Shown piece after piece: positions 37,237 to 45,439 of a stretch of DNA of 64,000 nt. The notes under the pieces were generated by a model. That model was not told the DNA's origin. It saw nothing but the letters and a program-made list of their open reading frames with translations, and searched no databases. Made by a program: the position numbers and the translations under genes. Location of the stretch: NCBI RefSeq assembly GCF_002213425.1, contig NZ_NJGV01000021.1:62001-126000 (forward strand). Direction: 5' to 3'. Each line of letters begins with the position of its first letter. The stretch's first letter is position 1. The stretch is from Herbaspirillum aquaticum. Its GTDB lineage: Bacteria > Pseudomonadota > Gammaproteobacteria > Burkholderiales > Burkholderiaceae_D.

Positions 37237-37270
37237 TGACAAAGGGCGGCCCTCCGGCCGCCCTTTGTCA
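37237..37270 (+). terminator. Intrinsic terminator after the adhesin gene
   Basis: TGACAAAGGGCGGC (37237-37250) pairs perfectly with GCCGCCCTTTGTCA (37257-37270) over 14 bp with a 6-base loop, followed by TTTCC. It lies between convergent units. Confidence 0.85.
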
Positions 37271-37288
37271 TTTCCTTCACCGAAGCCC

Positions 37289-37360
37289 TCAGAACAGCAG
37301 GATCAGCAGCAGGATGATGGGGATGGGAATCCCCAAGAGCCAGAGCAGAATGGCGCCCAT
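37289..37360 (-). CDS. 23-residue hydrophobic membrane peptide
   Basis: A very short gene: ATG at 37358-37360 (minus strand), stop TGA at 37289-37291. The peptide begins MGAILLWLLGIP and ends ILLLILLF, almost entirely hydrophobic with two central prolines (IPIP), so a single kinked membrane helix. A strong AGGAG lies 8 bases before the start. It follows the membrane-protein gene at 37412-38500 by 51 bases and probably shares its transcript. Function unknown. Confidence 0.65.
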   Translation of the reverse strand: MGAILLWLLGIPIPIILLLILLF

Positions 37361-37411
37361 GTCAGTCTCCTATGAAAGTTGGGATGCGGATGTGTGGCCG
37401 GTTGCGCCGCT

Positions 37412-38500
37412 TCAGCGCAGTTCCGGTTCGGCGACACGGTGAGCGTGGAGCTCGTGATGCAGGACCGGTTCGCCGTAGAGTTCGTTGCGGTCACGCAGGC
37501 GGCCGCCGTAGGTAGCCAGCAGGCTGGCCACGAAGGCACCGCACAACAGCGCCAGGAACATCCACAGCGAGGCATAGGCTGCAGCCTTGCGGGCAGCATC
37601 AGCGGCTTCCTTGGCCTTGGTGGCGGCCTGCTCCAGATTGCGCTGGTAGGCGGCGAAGGTGTCGGCCACACGCTTCTCGGCATCGGCTTGCGACAGGCCC
37701 GTGTGGCGTGCTACCAGCTGGCCCAGGTAGCGCTTGTCGTTGTCGGCCAGCTGCTGGTTGGCCAGCGAATAACCGAAGACGCGGACCACTTCCATGCGCT
37801 GGGCCGAGGTCAGCTCACGGCCATCGGCGGGAGTCGGTGCTGCAAGCGGCGCCACGGGAGCGGCTGCATCGCTGCCAGCGGCCGGGGTCACCGGGGCGGC
37901 GGGTGCGGCGCTGCTGTTGCCGGTGGTGTTGGTGCCAGTGCGGAACATGGAATCGATGAAATAACCCGAAGCACGGTCAGCCAGGTTGCCGGCCTGTTGC
38001 GCACCCTCAGGGCCCATGGCCGCAGCCGTCGCTGCAGCGCCGGTACCCAGTACGCCACCGGCGGCACCCAGAGTCTTGGCCCCGCCCGAGATCACGCTGC
38101 CCACGGCCGAGCCCAGCAGGGCGGCGGTGGCCAGCGAGGCCACGGCCCAGGCCAGCAGACCATGTGCGGTATCGCGGAAATAGACTTCACGGGTATGCAG
38201 GCCAGCCCATTTCACGCGCAGGCGGCCGGCCAGGAAACCACCGATGGCCGAGGCTGCGATCTGGGTGAAGAGCAGCCAGCCGGCCGTGGAATAACCGATG
38301 GCCTTGGCCGAAATGCCTTCGCCGGACCACGGCGAGATCGACGAGAAGCCCAGGCCAAAGCCCAGCATCACCAGGATGAAGGACAAGGCCGCCGCCGCGA
38401 AGGCGCCGGCCAGGATGGCGCCCCACGAGACGCCGGAGCCGTTGTTGTTGACGGCCTCGATGCTGGCCGGTGGAAGGGGGTGGATGGTTGAGGTGGTCAT
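37412..38500 (-). CDS. Multi-pass membrane protein (PhnA-like annotation in relatives)
   Basis: A 362-residue protein with hydrophobic segments at roughly 24-50 (WGAILAGAFAAAALSFILVM...), 65-95 (STAGWLLFTQIAASAIGGFLAG), 110-140 (HGLLAWAVASLATAALLGSA) and a last one near 325-345 (ASLWMFLALLCGAFVASLLA). Between the third and fourth lies a long soluble Ala/Pro-rich and helical region containing RYLGQLVARHTGLSQADAEKRV. Similar proteins are vaguely named PhnA-like but have no link to phosphonates that I can see. GAGGAG precedes the ATG at 38500. Function unknown; envelope-associated by topology. Confidence 0.65.
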   Translation of the reverse strand: MTTSTIHPLPPASIEAVNNNGSGVSWGAILAGAFAAAALSFILVMLGFGLGFSSISPWSGEGISAKAIGYSTAGWLLFTQIAASAIGGFLAGRLRVKWAGLHTREVYFRDTAHGLLAWAVASLATAALLGSAVGSVISGGAKTLGAAGGVLGTGAAATAAAMGPEGAQQAGNLADRASGYFIDSMFRTGTNTTGNSSAAPAAPVTPAAGSDAAAPVAPLAAPTPADGRELTSAQRMEVVRVFGYSLANQQLADNDKRYLGQLVARHTGLSQADAEKRVADTFAAYQRNLEQAATKAKEAADAARKAAAYASLWMFLALLCGAFVASLLATYGGRLRDRNELYGEPVLHHELHAHRVAEPELR

Positions 38501-38822
38501 GAGTCTCCTCGCGATTCTTGATGGATTGATCTCTGCGACGTGCGCAGGGCTGGGGGCATTGCCACGCACAGACTGTAGGCGCGCACCAGCGGCCGCGCCA
38601 TCGGCGGAGTTCGGCAGGTGGCGTAGGAGAGCAGGAGCAGTGCGAGTCGGCGTGCAGGAAAGCAGTCAGAACCGCGGGCAGAAATCCGTGCAGAAACGCG
38701 TAACGAACAAGTTGCAGAAAGGCGGACCGGAAACTGCACAGCAGCGGCCCCCCGGGTCTTATAGAATGAGCGCCTCACTCAACCGCGCCAGTCGGCGCTA
38801 TTCCACCCTGCTACGGAATCCC
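38501..38822. promoter_or_regulatory. Divergent intergenic region, membrane protein / HAD phosphatase
   Basis: A 322-base region without a credible gene. A TATAGA -10-like element at about 38760 lies just upstream of the HAD gene. No strong repeats are visible. Confidence 0.4.
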
Positions 38823-39485
38823 ATGGTCAACACCCCGATCACCCATTTCCTGTTCGACCTCGACGGCACGCTCATGGACAGCGATGCCCTGCATCACGCG
38901 GCCTTCAACACCATCCTGTCGCGCTGGAACCGTTCGGTCGATGTGGAGTACTACAAGACCCACATCATGGGTGCCTCCAACGCCATGATCTTCAACCACC
39001 TGTTCCCCGGCATGCCGCCCTCGGAGTACCAGCCGCTGGCCGAAGAAAAGGAACAGCTGTTCCGCTCGCAACTGGACCAGCAGGTCGCGCCCACGCCCGG
39101 CATCGAACGCCTGCTTGACCATATCGCCCGCATCGGCGGCCGTTCGGCAGTCGTCACCAATGCCCCGCGCGCCAATGCCGAGCTGATGTTGAAGGCCACC
39201 GGCCTGGCCGGCCGCTTCGATACGCTGGTCATCGGCGATGAACTGGAACGCGCCAAACCCGATCCCCTGCCCTACCTGACCGCGCTGCAACTGCTGGGCG
39301 GTACACCTGGCCAGGCGGTGGCCTTCGAGGATTCGAGTTCAGGGGTGAAAGCCGCCAGCAGTGCGCAGGTCTGGACCTTCGGCATGCTGGGTGGACTGGA
39401 TGAGGCGCGCTTGCGCGCCGCCGGTGCCCACGCGGTGATCCGCGACTTCAACGGCCAGGCGCTGTGGGACAAGATAGGCGGATAA
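38823..39485 (+). CDS. HAD-superfamily phosphatase (beta-phosphoglucomutase-like subfamily)
   Basis: A 220-residue HAD hydrolase: motif I DLDGTLMDSD near residue 12, cap-domain helices, motif II VVTNAPRAN, motif III lysine in ELERAKPDPLPY and motif IV AFEDSSSGVKAA. These dephosphorylate small sugar phosphates or related metabolites (phosphoglycolate-phosphatase or PGM-like). The start at 38823 puts motif I at the usual distance; an in-frame ATG at 38766 lacks a ribosome-binding site. It is convergent with the TMEM175-type gene, 10 bases apart. Confidence 0.85.
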   Translation: MVNTPITHFLFDLDGTLMDSDALHHAAFNTILSRWNRSVDVEYYKTHIMGASNAMIFNHLFPGMPPSEYQPLAEEKEQLFRSQLDQQVAPTPGIERLLDHIARIGGRSAVVTNAPRANAELMLKATGLAGRFDTLVIGDELERAKPDPLPYLTALQLLGGTPGQAVAFEDSSSGVKAASSAQVWTFGMLGGLDEARLRAAGAHAVIRDFNGQALWDKIGG

Positions 39486-39495
39486 GTCCGCGCCC

Positions 39496-40071
39496 TCAGC
39501 GCGGGCGGGCCGCCTCGAAGTGATGGTCCGGCAGGAACCACAGCAGGGCCAGCAACACGTAGATGGCGGTGGCCCCCAGCGGGGTGGCCAGTGACAGCGG
39601 AATGGCCACCGCATAGAGCAGGATGGAGAGCGCATTCTTGCGGCCATGACCCAGCAAAGCGGCCAGCGAAGGATGCGCCGCCTCGCTGTGGCGCAGCGCG
39701 CGTTTCAACAGCAGGAAAGCTATCGAACACATCAGCAGCACCACGCCGTAGCAGGCCACGGGTGCGCTCTGGCGATGATGGTTGGCCACCCACGAAGTCA
39801 CGAAGGGCAGCAGCGACAGCCAGAACAGCAGGTGCAGGTTGGCCCACAGCACGCGCCGGTCGACCTGCGTGGCCAGCTGCAGCAGGTGATGGTGGTTGAC
39901 CCAGTAGATGCCGATGTAGACGAAGCTCAATACATAGCTCAGCAGCGGCGGCATGAGCGGGGCCAGGTCGGCCAGGCTGGAGCCCTGCGGTGTCTGCAAG
40001 CCCAGCACCATGATGGTGATGGCAATGGCGATGACGCCATCGCTGAAGGCTTCCAGGCGCGACTTGTTCAC
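39496..40071 (-). CDS. TMEM175-family (DUF1211) potassium channel-like membrane protein
   Basis: A 191-residue protein with about six membrane segments and the family signature at the very N-terminus, RLEAFSDGVIAIAITIMVL (R-x3-FSD pore-lining motif). Bacterial TMEM175 proteins form potassium-permeable tetramers with this motif lining the pore. The start is a GTG at 40071, which overlaps the stop of the upstream DUF1275 gene (GTGA), so translation is coupled. Confidence 0.8.
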   Translation of the reverse strand: MNKSRLEAFSDGVIAIAITIMVLGLQTPQGSSLADLAPLMPPLLSYVLSFVYIGIYWVNHHHLLQLATQVDRRVLWANLHLLFWLSLLPFVTSWVANHHRQSAPVACYGVVLLMCSIAFLLLKRALRHSEAAHPSLAALLGHGRKNALSILLYAVAIPLSLATPLGATAIYVLLALLWFLPDHHFEAARPR

Positions 40072-40766
40072 GGGGCTGCCTTGGCCGGCAGGGGCTGGCG
40101 CCATTCCCACACCACCATCGCCACCAGGATCAGCACCGGCACGATCAGCCCGGCGAAGCCGACCAGGTGATAGGCGAACGCGGCGGCGATGGCACCGATG
40201 CCGAAGGAGAGTACCGGCCACACGAACTTGATGCAGCGCTCGGTGGTACCGGCATCGGCCGCGCCGCGCAGCATGTCCACCACGTCGATCACCACTTGCG
40301 TGACGTTGCCCGTCATCAGCGAGGTCGGTGCCAGGTGCGCCAGCAGCAGGCGGCTGATGGCGCTGTGTACGCCCATGGAGGCGGTACCCAGCAGGCCGGA
40401 AGCCATCACCCAGCCCGCCGTGGGCGACTGCACCGGGGTGGCGGCGATGCCGCAGAGCATGAATCCGATCAGCAAAACCAACTGCAGCAGCAGCGACCAG
40501 CCCAGTGCCCGGCCATTGCGGCGCTGGATGGAAGCGATGAAGACGCGCGCCACCGCCACACCGAGGATGAAGGCCGGGAAGGCCAGGAATTTCAGGAGGA
40601 TGGACATCTGCCCGCTATCGGCCAGGGCCGCGCCGATGAGGATGAAGTTGCCCGTCACGTGTGCCGTGAACAGGCCAAACAGGGCGATGAAGCCCAGCGT
40701 ATCGACATAGGCGGCGAGAAAAGCCAGTCCCGAGGACTGGAGGCGGTTGCGTTGTGCGGCATTCAT
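40068..40766 (-). CDS. DUF1275 (YoaK-like) membrane protein
   Basis: A 232-residue protein with about six to seven hydrophobic segments and family features: AAYVDTLGFIALFGLFTAHVTGNF near the N-terminus, ASMGVHSAISR and TSLMTGNVTQVVIDV in the middle. DUF1275 proteins are widespread inner-membrane proteins of unknown function. The ATG at 40766 fits family length; an upstream ATG at 40808 is possible. It is coupled by a 4-base overlap to the TMEM175-like gene. Confidence 0.82.
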   Translation of the reverse strand: MNAAQRNRLQSSGLAFLAAYVDTLGFIALFGLFTAHVTGNFILIGAALADSGQMSILLKFLAFPAFILGVAVARVFIASIQRRNGRALGWSLLLQLVLLIGFMLCGIAATPVQSPTAGWVMASGLLGTASMGVHSAISRLLLAHLAPTSLMTGNVTQVVIDVVDMLRGAADAGTTERCIKFVWPVLSFGIGAIAAAFAYHLVGFAGLIVPVLILVAMVVWEWRQPLPAKAAP

Positions 40767-41082
40767 GAGGTGTATCGCTTCAGAGGGGCGGGCCTGTGAC
40801 CTTAGCACCGCAGCGGCCGTGCGCCCATTATCCCTGTGGATAAGACAGCGCTTGCGAAACGCGCCAAATCATTGCCGGATCAGCAACGAGAAGCCCTTGA
40901 TGTATGCAACAAAGGCATTTTTTACAAAAAACAGCACATTTGTACAATCCAAAGCCGGGCTGAATGCAGATCATGGCAGCACTGCAAGGCCAAGGGTGCC
41001 CGCGCTTTCCGGAGCGTGCGGAGTTCGCCATGAACGGCCCTGCTGGTGCAAGCATTTTCTCAACTGGCAGACGGATTTCAAT
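40767..41082. promoter_or_regulatory. Intergenic region upstream of the FixJ-type regulator
   Basis: A 316-base region with no gene. A distinctly AT-rich stretch at about 40900-40950 (ATTTTTTACAAAAAACAGC, CATTTGTACAATCC) is the likely promoter zone for the regulator. Confidence 0.4.
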
Positions 41083-41703
41083 ATGGAAAGCACCGTATAC
41101 GTCGTCGACGACGACGGGATGGTCAGGACCGCCCTGTTGAGACTCTTGGCCTCGGCCGGCATGAAGGCGCGGGGCTTCGCCTCGGCCGAAGAATTCCTGC
41201 AGGAAGCCCTGCCCGGCGAGCCCTGCTGCCTGCTGCTGGACATGAAGATGCCGGGTTCGGACGGCTTCGAGGTTGTGCGGCGGCTGGAGCACCGTGGCGA
41301 TGCGATTCCGATCATCTTCATTTCCGGCTACGGCACCATTCCCGCCACGGTACAGGCGATGAAAGCCGGCGCCCATGAATTCCTGACCAAGCCTGTCGAG
41401 GAGGAGCGTCTGCTGGGTGCGGTACGGGAGGCCCTGGCGCTGGCCAGCCGCCAGTTGCACCTGCGGGTGGAGCATGCGGCCAATGCCTCGCGCCTGGAAA
41501 CGCTGACCCCACGTGAGCGCGAAGTCCTGGAACTGGCCATCGGCGGCCTGCTCAACAAGCAGATCGCCACCGAGCTGGGCATCAGCGAAATCACCGTCAA
41601 GGTCCACAAGCGCCGCGTGATGGACAAGATGCAGACCAAGACCCTGGCCGACCTGGTGCGGGCGGCCGAGCGCTTGCAGATTCATTCGGCGCGGCAGCGG
41701 TGA
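41083..41703 (+). CDS. FixJ-type response regulator (REC-LuxR), orphan
   Basis: A 206-residue regulator: receiver domain with acidic pocket DDD at 9-11, phosphoacceptor D53 (LLLDMKMPGSDG), K103 (TKPVE), and a C-terminal LuxR-type HTH (LTPREREVLELAIGGLLNKQIA, then ELGISEITVKVHKRRVMDKM). No histidine kinase gene adjoins it; the nearest is at 49746. The receiver resembles the lone receiver at 49280, so cross-talk with that kinase is possible. Promoter targets unknown. Confidence 0.87.
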   Translation: MESTVYVVDDDGMVRTALLRLLASAGMKARGFASAEEFLQEALPGEPCCLLLDMKMPGSDGFEVVRRLEHRGDAIPIIFISGYGTIPATVQAMKAGAHEFLTKPVEEERLLGAVREALALASRQLHLRVEHAANASRLETLTPREREVLELAIGGLLNKQIATELGISEITVKVHKRRVMDKMQTKTLADLVRAAERLQIHSARQR

Positions 41704-41788
41704 GCCGGCATTCTGAAGGGCTGGCCGGTAGCCGCCTGTACCAGACCCAGGCAGACCGTATGGGCACGCATGCCGGGAGGCGATTGCC

Positions 41789-41804
41789 TTCGAAGGCCTT
41801 CGAA
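41789..41804. repeat. Perfect 16-bp palindrome upstream of the nuclease-like pair
   Basis: TTCGAAGGCCTTCGAA is its own reverse complement. It lies 109 bases before the first nuclease-like gene and could be an operator. Confidence 0.45.
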
Positions 41805-41880
41805 ACTGACCCGCTTTTGCCGCGCTCCTGAACACATCGCATCTTCCCATCAGTAACCTGTGCGGCTCTGATAGCAGCCC

Positions 41881-41901
41881 GGGCGGTCTCCAGCACCGCC
41901 C
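41881..41901 (+). promoter_or_regulatory. Hairpin in the 5' region of the nuclease-like gene
   Basis: GGGCGGT (41881-41887) pairs with ACCGCCC (41895-41901), 12 bases ahead of the ATG at 41913. No Shine-Dalgarno sequence is visible there, so the stem may limit translation. Confidence 0.4.
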
Positions 41902-41912
41902 GCACAACCACG

Positions 41913-42440
41913 ATGGGCAATCTCAAGAACATCATTGGCGCGAGCGGTGAATACCTGTGCGGCATTGAACTCATGCGTCCGGTCATTGCATCGGCTTGCC
42001 TTCCTCGCGGCTTCCTGCCCGGAGAAGGCGGCTGCCTGTTCGAGGCGCTTCATTTCGGCGGAAAGGAACCGACCTATGACTATGTCGTGTATCTGCTGGA
42101 TGCGACTGCACGCCGTCTCGCGCCCTTCTTTTTCCTCCAGGTCAAAACTACGCTCAAGCCTCCCGACATCACCGGCGCCTATGCCATGCGTTTCAGTGCG
42201 GCAGCAGTAGCACGTGCGCACGCCATGAAGACACCTTTCTTCGTGGGCCTCGTTGATCGCAGTAGCGCACGGCGGGAAAAGATCTATGTAAAGGGGATAG
42301 CCGCGCGCCAATCAAAGGGGATCGCAAGTCTTGCTCCACTGCATGACCTGGCCGAAGATGCAGTCAAGATCGCCATCTACAACGAGGTCTGCCGCGTCTG
42401 GGCGCTTCGCAACAATCCGTCCCTGACACAGCTCATCTGA
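41913..42440 (+). CDS. DUF4365-like, putative PD-(D/E)XK nuclease-fold protein
   Basis: A 175-residue protein. An early GASGEYLCGIEL helix (E13), then TYDYVVYLLD (D56) and FFFLQVKTT (Q76-x-K78) reproduce the E...D...(E/Q)xK arrangement of PD-(D/E)XK enzymes, with glutamine in place of the usual glutamate as in many DUF4365 proteins. Such proteins occur in restriction and anti-phage loci. It is followed 9 bases later by a second gene with a similar pattern. Base composition looks less GC-rich than the surroundings by eye. Function not assigned. Confidence 0.6.
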   Translation: MGNLKNIIGASGEYLCGIELMRPVIASACLPRGFLPGEGGCLFEALHFGGKEPTYDYVVYLLDATARRLAPFFFLQVKTTLKPPDITGAYAMRFSAAAVARAHAMKTPFFVGLVDRSSARREKIYVKGIAARQSKGIASLAPLHDLAEDAVKIAIYNEVCRVWALRNNPSLTQLI

Positions 42441-42449
42441 GGAGTCGCC

Positions 42450-42878
42450 ATGCCACGTTCCCGTCGTCATCAAATCGCACACCAATTTGCCGAGGGGCTT
42501 GTTGCGCAAATGCTGCAGCGTTCCGGCAGTGAATTTTTCCACGTGACACCTTCCCGATCGGCAGGGCATGCAGACCTTCTGGTAAGCCACGGTGACGGAC
42601 TATGCGGCATCGAGGTGAGGTATGAAGAGCACGCCGAAGGTATCGAGCGAATCTGGACCGAATGGAAAGACGTCGTCCGCACATCCGGCATCAAGCAGCG
42701 CTCTGCGCTAGCGCGAACGATGAAGGCGATACGAGGGGAGACCAAGACAAATCAGTCGCATCCCGATGTCCATCTGGTCATCGTGACCGGCACGGGAGAC
42801 AGGATCTATGCGGAGCAGATCATCGCGCCATTGTTGACGCCGGATGATCGTAGCCATGTTTCCATCCTGGGTGAATGA
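42450..42878 (+). CDS. Small protein with degenerate PD-(D/E)XK-like motif
   Basis: A 142-residue protein not recognised as a named family. Features: basic N-terminus, FAEGLVAQML helix (E15), HADLLVSHGDG (D42) and GIEVRY (E55-x-R57), an arrangement like PD-(D/E)XK but with arginine replacing the catalytic lysine. A later VHLVIVTGTG strand is consistent with an alpha/beta core. A good ribosome-binding site, GAGGAG, precedes the ATG, 9 bases after the previous stop, so the two form an operon. It might be an inactive or substrate-recognition partner. Confidence 0.55.
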   Translation: MPRSRRHQIAHQFAEGLVAQMLQRSGSEFFHVTPSRSAGHADLLVSHGDGLCGIEVRYEEHAEGIERIWTEWKDVVRTSGIKQRSALARTMKAIRGETKTNQSHPDVHLVIVTGTGDRIYAEQIIAPLLTPDDRSHVSILGE

Positions 42879-42892
42879 GCCTGGCATGGCCC

Positions 42893-42945
42893 TAGGGCCT
42901 GTTCACATTCAATCTGCGAGTGCGATTGAATGTGAACAGGCCCTA
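42893..42945. repeat. Perfect 22-bp inverted repeat, 9-bp loop
   Basis: Arms at 42893-42914 and 42924-42945 are exact reverse complements (left arm starts TAGGGCCTGTTCACATT). It begins 14 bases after the nuclease-like pair and its right arm contains the stop codon of the convergent AraC gene. No T-tract follows on either side. It could be a bidirectional transcript end, or a remnant of a mobile or repetitive element. Confidence 0.65.
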
Positions 42946-43773
42946 CCCTTGCGCCCTCACCCACCTCATCGGCCCCACCCCCATCACCTGCTTGAACACC
43001 CGGCTGAAATGACTCTGGTCCGAAAAGCCGCATTCCAGCGCGATGACTGACATGCCCTTGCCGCTCTCGCGCAGCAGGCGGCAGGCCAGGGCAATGCGCT
43101 GGCGCTGCAGCCAGGCGTGCGGCGGCAGGCCGAAGCTGAGCTTGAAGGCGCGCGAGAAATGCGCCCGCGACAAGCCGCATTGCGCCGCCAGCTCGGCCAG
43201 CGTCAGGCGCTGTCCCAGGTGCGCCAGCATGTAGTCGCGCACCCGCGCCTGCTGCCATCCGGCCAGGCGGCCGCTGCTGCGCGGCGCGGGCTGGCCGCCG
43301 TAGTGCTGCGCCAGGTGCGTGTCCAGGGCCAGCGTGACGGTGTCGACAAAGACCGTGTCGCCATCGTTGGCGGCCTGCCCCAGCATGGGCAACATCGCCT
43401 GCACCAGGTGCCAGACCACCGGATCACGTACCGCCTGCCGCGGCTGCAAGGCGCTGATGCGGCGCCCGCCCTCCTCACTCCACTGTTCGATGGTGGCGCG
43501 CGGCAACTGCAGGCGCACGTTGTCGTAGGACGAGAGATGCTGGCAGCGCCACTGCTCGCGCAGGTCGGTGATGGCCATGTCGCCCACGCGGTGGCCGCCC
43601 GCATGTACCAGCTGCTGGCCGCGCCAGAGCTTGTGGTGGCGAAAATCCTGCAACTGCACGATGACCGAAAAGGCCTCATCGCCCGGGATGTCGAGCACCG
43701 GCGGCTGCGCTGGCGCAACCGGCTGGGCTGCACGGGCCAGCATGATGTCGTCCTGCAGGCGGAGGCGCTTCAT
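42943..43773 (-). CDS. AraC-family transcriptional regulator
   Basis: A 276-residue regulator. The C-terminal 100 residues have the two AraC HTH units: LTLAELAAQCGLSRAHFSRAFK and MSVIALECGFSDQSHFSRVFKQVMG. The N-terminal part (about 1-165) resembles cupin-like sensor regions of AraC proteins but is not specific. The ATG at 43773 was chosen; an upstream in-frame start at 43875 would add a non-homologous tail. Its stop lies inside the 22-bp inverted repeat. Target unknown. Confidence 0.85.
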   Translation of the reverse strand: MKRLRLQDDIMLARAAQPVAPAQPPVLDIPGDEAFSVIVQLQDFRHHKLWRGQQLVHAGGHRVGDMAITDLREQWRCQHLSSYDNVRLQLPRATIEQWSEEGGRRISALQPRQAVRDPVVWHLVQAMLPMLGQAANDGDTVFVDTVTLALDTHLAQHYGGQPAPRSSGRLAGWQQARVRDYMLAHLGQRLTLAELAAQCGLSRAHFSRAFKLSFGLPPHAWLQRQRIALACRLLRESGKGMSVIALECGFSDQSHFSRVFKQVMGVGPMRWVRAQG

Positions 43774-43897
43774 GAAAGGAGACGGCAAGGGGTGGATCCA
43801 GCAAAAAAAGGATGGAAATGAACGGAAATATGGCGACCCGCTTCGCTGGCCGGCAGCCGGCCGGCCCATCGGCAACGGGGTGAAGGAAAACGCAAAA

Positions 43898-43923
43898 AAG
43901 GCAGAGCCGTCAAGCTCTGCCTT
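43898..43923 (-). terminator. Intrinsic terminator after the dps-like gene
   Basis: AAGGCAGAGC (43898-43907) pairs with GCTCTGCCTT (43914-43923); on the minus strand it is followed by a run of T. It ends the amidohydrolase-DoxX-hydrolase-Dps transcripts. Confidence 0.85.
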
Positions 43924-43949
43924 CCGCCACCAGCTTCAACGCTGGCCAC

Positions 43950-44483
43950 TTACATCGAGGTCCGCCCCGACTCGAACAGGAACCAGGCACGTTGCTCGGC
44001 CTCATCGATCCAGTTCTCCAGCAGGCTGGCGGTGGCCACGTCGCCGTGCTCATCGCACAGCGCATGGGTGGCCATCATGAAACCGACCAGGCGCAGGTTG
44101 TCCTCGCGCAGTTCGGCCAGCATGTCGGAGGGCGTGACGAAGTCGGCATCGTTGTCGGCCAGCCGCTGCAGTCGGCCGACATGACCGGTGGAACGCAAGG
44201 TGGTCGCGCCAATCTTGCGGACCCGCTCGGCCACAGCATCGGTGATGGCGATGATCTGCCCGGACTGGTCGTCCAGCAGCAGGTGGTAGTCACGGAAATG
44301 CGGTCCCGACATGTGCCAGTGGAAATTCTTCGTCTTCAGGTACAGCGCGAAGATGTCCGCCAGCAGCATGGTCAGGGCGCCACCGATTTCCTGCGTGGCC
44401 AGCTCCGAGAGCGCACCGGGCGTGGCCAGCGGCGCCAGCCGGCGCTTTTCCAGCTGCTGGCGTTGGGTTGCGTCCAGGCTCAT
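43950..44483 (-). CDS. Dps-like DNA-protecting ferritin
   Basis: A 177-residue ferritin-like protein with Dps ferroxidase-site residues: KTKNFHWHMSGPHFRDYHLLLDDQ (histidines and aspartate) and a C-terminal helix EHGDVATASLLENWIDEAEQRAWFL. Dps oxidises and stores iron with hydrogen peroxide and protects DNA. The ATG at 44483 has AAGGGG upstream; a GTG at 44492 would overlap the upstream stop. It is the last gene of a run with the alpha/beta hydrolase, so oxidative-stress protection fits that neighbourhood. Confidence 0.85.
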   Translation of the reverse strand: MSLDATQRQQLEKRRLAPLATPGALSELATQEIGGALTMLLADIFALYLKTKNFHWHMSGPHFRDYHLLLDDQSGQIIAITDAVAERVRKIGATTLRSTGHVGRLQRLADNDADFVTPSDMLAELREDNLRLVGFMMATHALCDEHGDVATASLLENWIDEAEQRAWFLFESGRTSM

Positions 44484-44488
44484 GGTGT

Positions 44489-45316
44489 TCACCCCTTCAG
44501 GAAGGCCAGCAGGTCTTCATTGATCTGGTCCTTGTGGGTGGCGCACAGGGCGTGCGGAGCGCCGCCATAGATCTTCAGCTGCGCGCCCGGCACCATCTCG
44601 GCCACCAGCTTGCCGGTGGTCTGGAAGGGGACGATCTGGTCGTCGTCACCGTGGATCACCAGGGTCGGGAAGTTGAATTTCTTGATGTCTTCACGGAAGT
44701 CGGTGCCGGAGAAGGCGGTCACGCAATCCAGCGTGCCCTTGAGCGAAGCCAGCATGGCGATGTTGAAGGTCTGCGCGAGCACGCCGGCGCTGACCGCATT
44801 GGCCTTGCCCGGACGATTGGTGCCGAAGAAGACGGCGGCGAAATCGCTGATGAATTGCGCGCGGTCCTTGAGCAGGCCCTCATTGATGCCGGCAAAGACT
44901 TCGGCCGGCACGCCCTGCGGGAAGTCCGGCGCCTGGCCGAAGATCGGGGTCACCGCGCCCAGCAGCGCGGCCTTGGCCACGCGCTTGGTGCCATGGCGGC
45001 CGATGTAGCGGGCCACGTCGCCGCCGCCCATGGAGAAGCCGACCAGGGTCGCACCTTGCAGGTCCAGCTTGTCCATCAGCTCGGCCAGGTCATCGGCGAA
45101 GGTGTCGTAGTTGTAACCGCTCCAGGGCTGGCTGGAACGGCCGAAGCCACGGCGATCGTAGGCGATGACGCGATAGCCGCGCTCGGCCAGGAAGTTCATC
45201 TGGTATTCCCACATGTCACCGTCCAGCGGCCAGCCGTGGCCGAAGACGACCGGTTGGCCGCTGCCCCAGTCCTTGTAATAGATTTCGGTGCCGTCGCGGG
45301 TAGTGATGGTGCTCAT
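44489..45316 (-). CDS. Alpha/beta hydrolase (non-heme chloroperoxidase-like)
   Basis: A 275-residue alpha/beta hydrolase with catalytic triad S95 (GFSMGGG), D225 (HGDDDQIVP) and H254 (GAPHAL). The sequence ([35 protein letters not shown]) is typical of cofactor-free haloperoxidases/esterases, which in vivo usually act as esterases, lactonases or perhydrolases. It lies 123 bases after the DoxX gene and just ahead of dps. Confidence 0.87.
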   Translation of the reverse strand: MSTITTRDGTEIYYKDWGSGQPVVFGHGWPLDGDMWEYQMNFLAERGYRVIAYDRRGFGRSSQPWSGYNYDTFADDLAELMDKLDLQGATLVGFSMGGGDVARYIGRHGTKRVAKAALLGAVTPIFGQAPDFPQGVPAEVFAGINEGLLKDRAQFISDFAAVFFGTNRPGKANAVSAGVLAQTFNIAMLASLKGTLDCVTAFSGTDFREDIKKFNFPTLVIHGDDDQIVPFQTTGKLVAEMVPGAQLKIYGGAPHALCATHKDQINEDLLAFLKG

Positions 45317-45439
45317 GGTGTAACTCCTTGTGAGATGGTGTGGAGAGGCAGTACAGGGGACAGCCGCCGCCCCGCAGATGGCAGGGCGGCTTGATAAAGA
45401 TGAGGCAGGGAAAGAGACCGCAGTAAAGCGCCCGAATTC

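Noticed and set aside
42893-42945. Calling the 22-bp inverted repeat an insertion-sequence remnant
   Set aside because: No transposase, target duplication or second copy is visible in the window, so it is listed only as a repeat.
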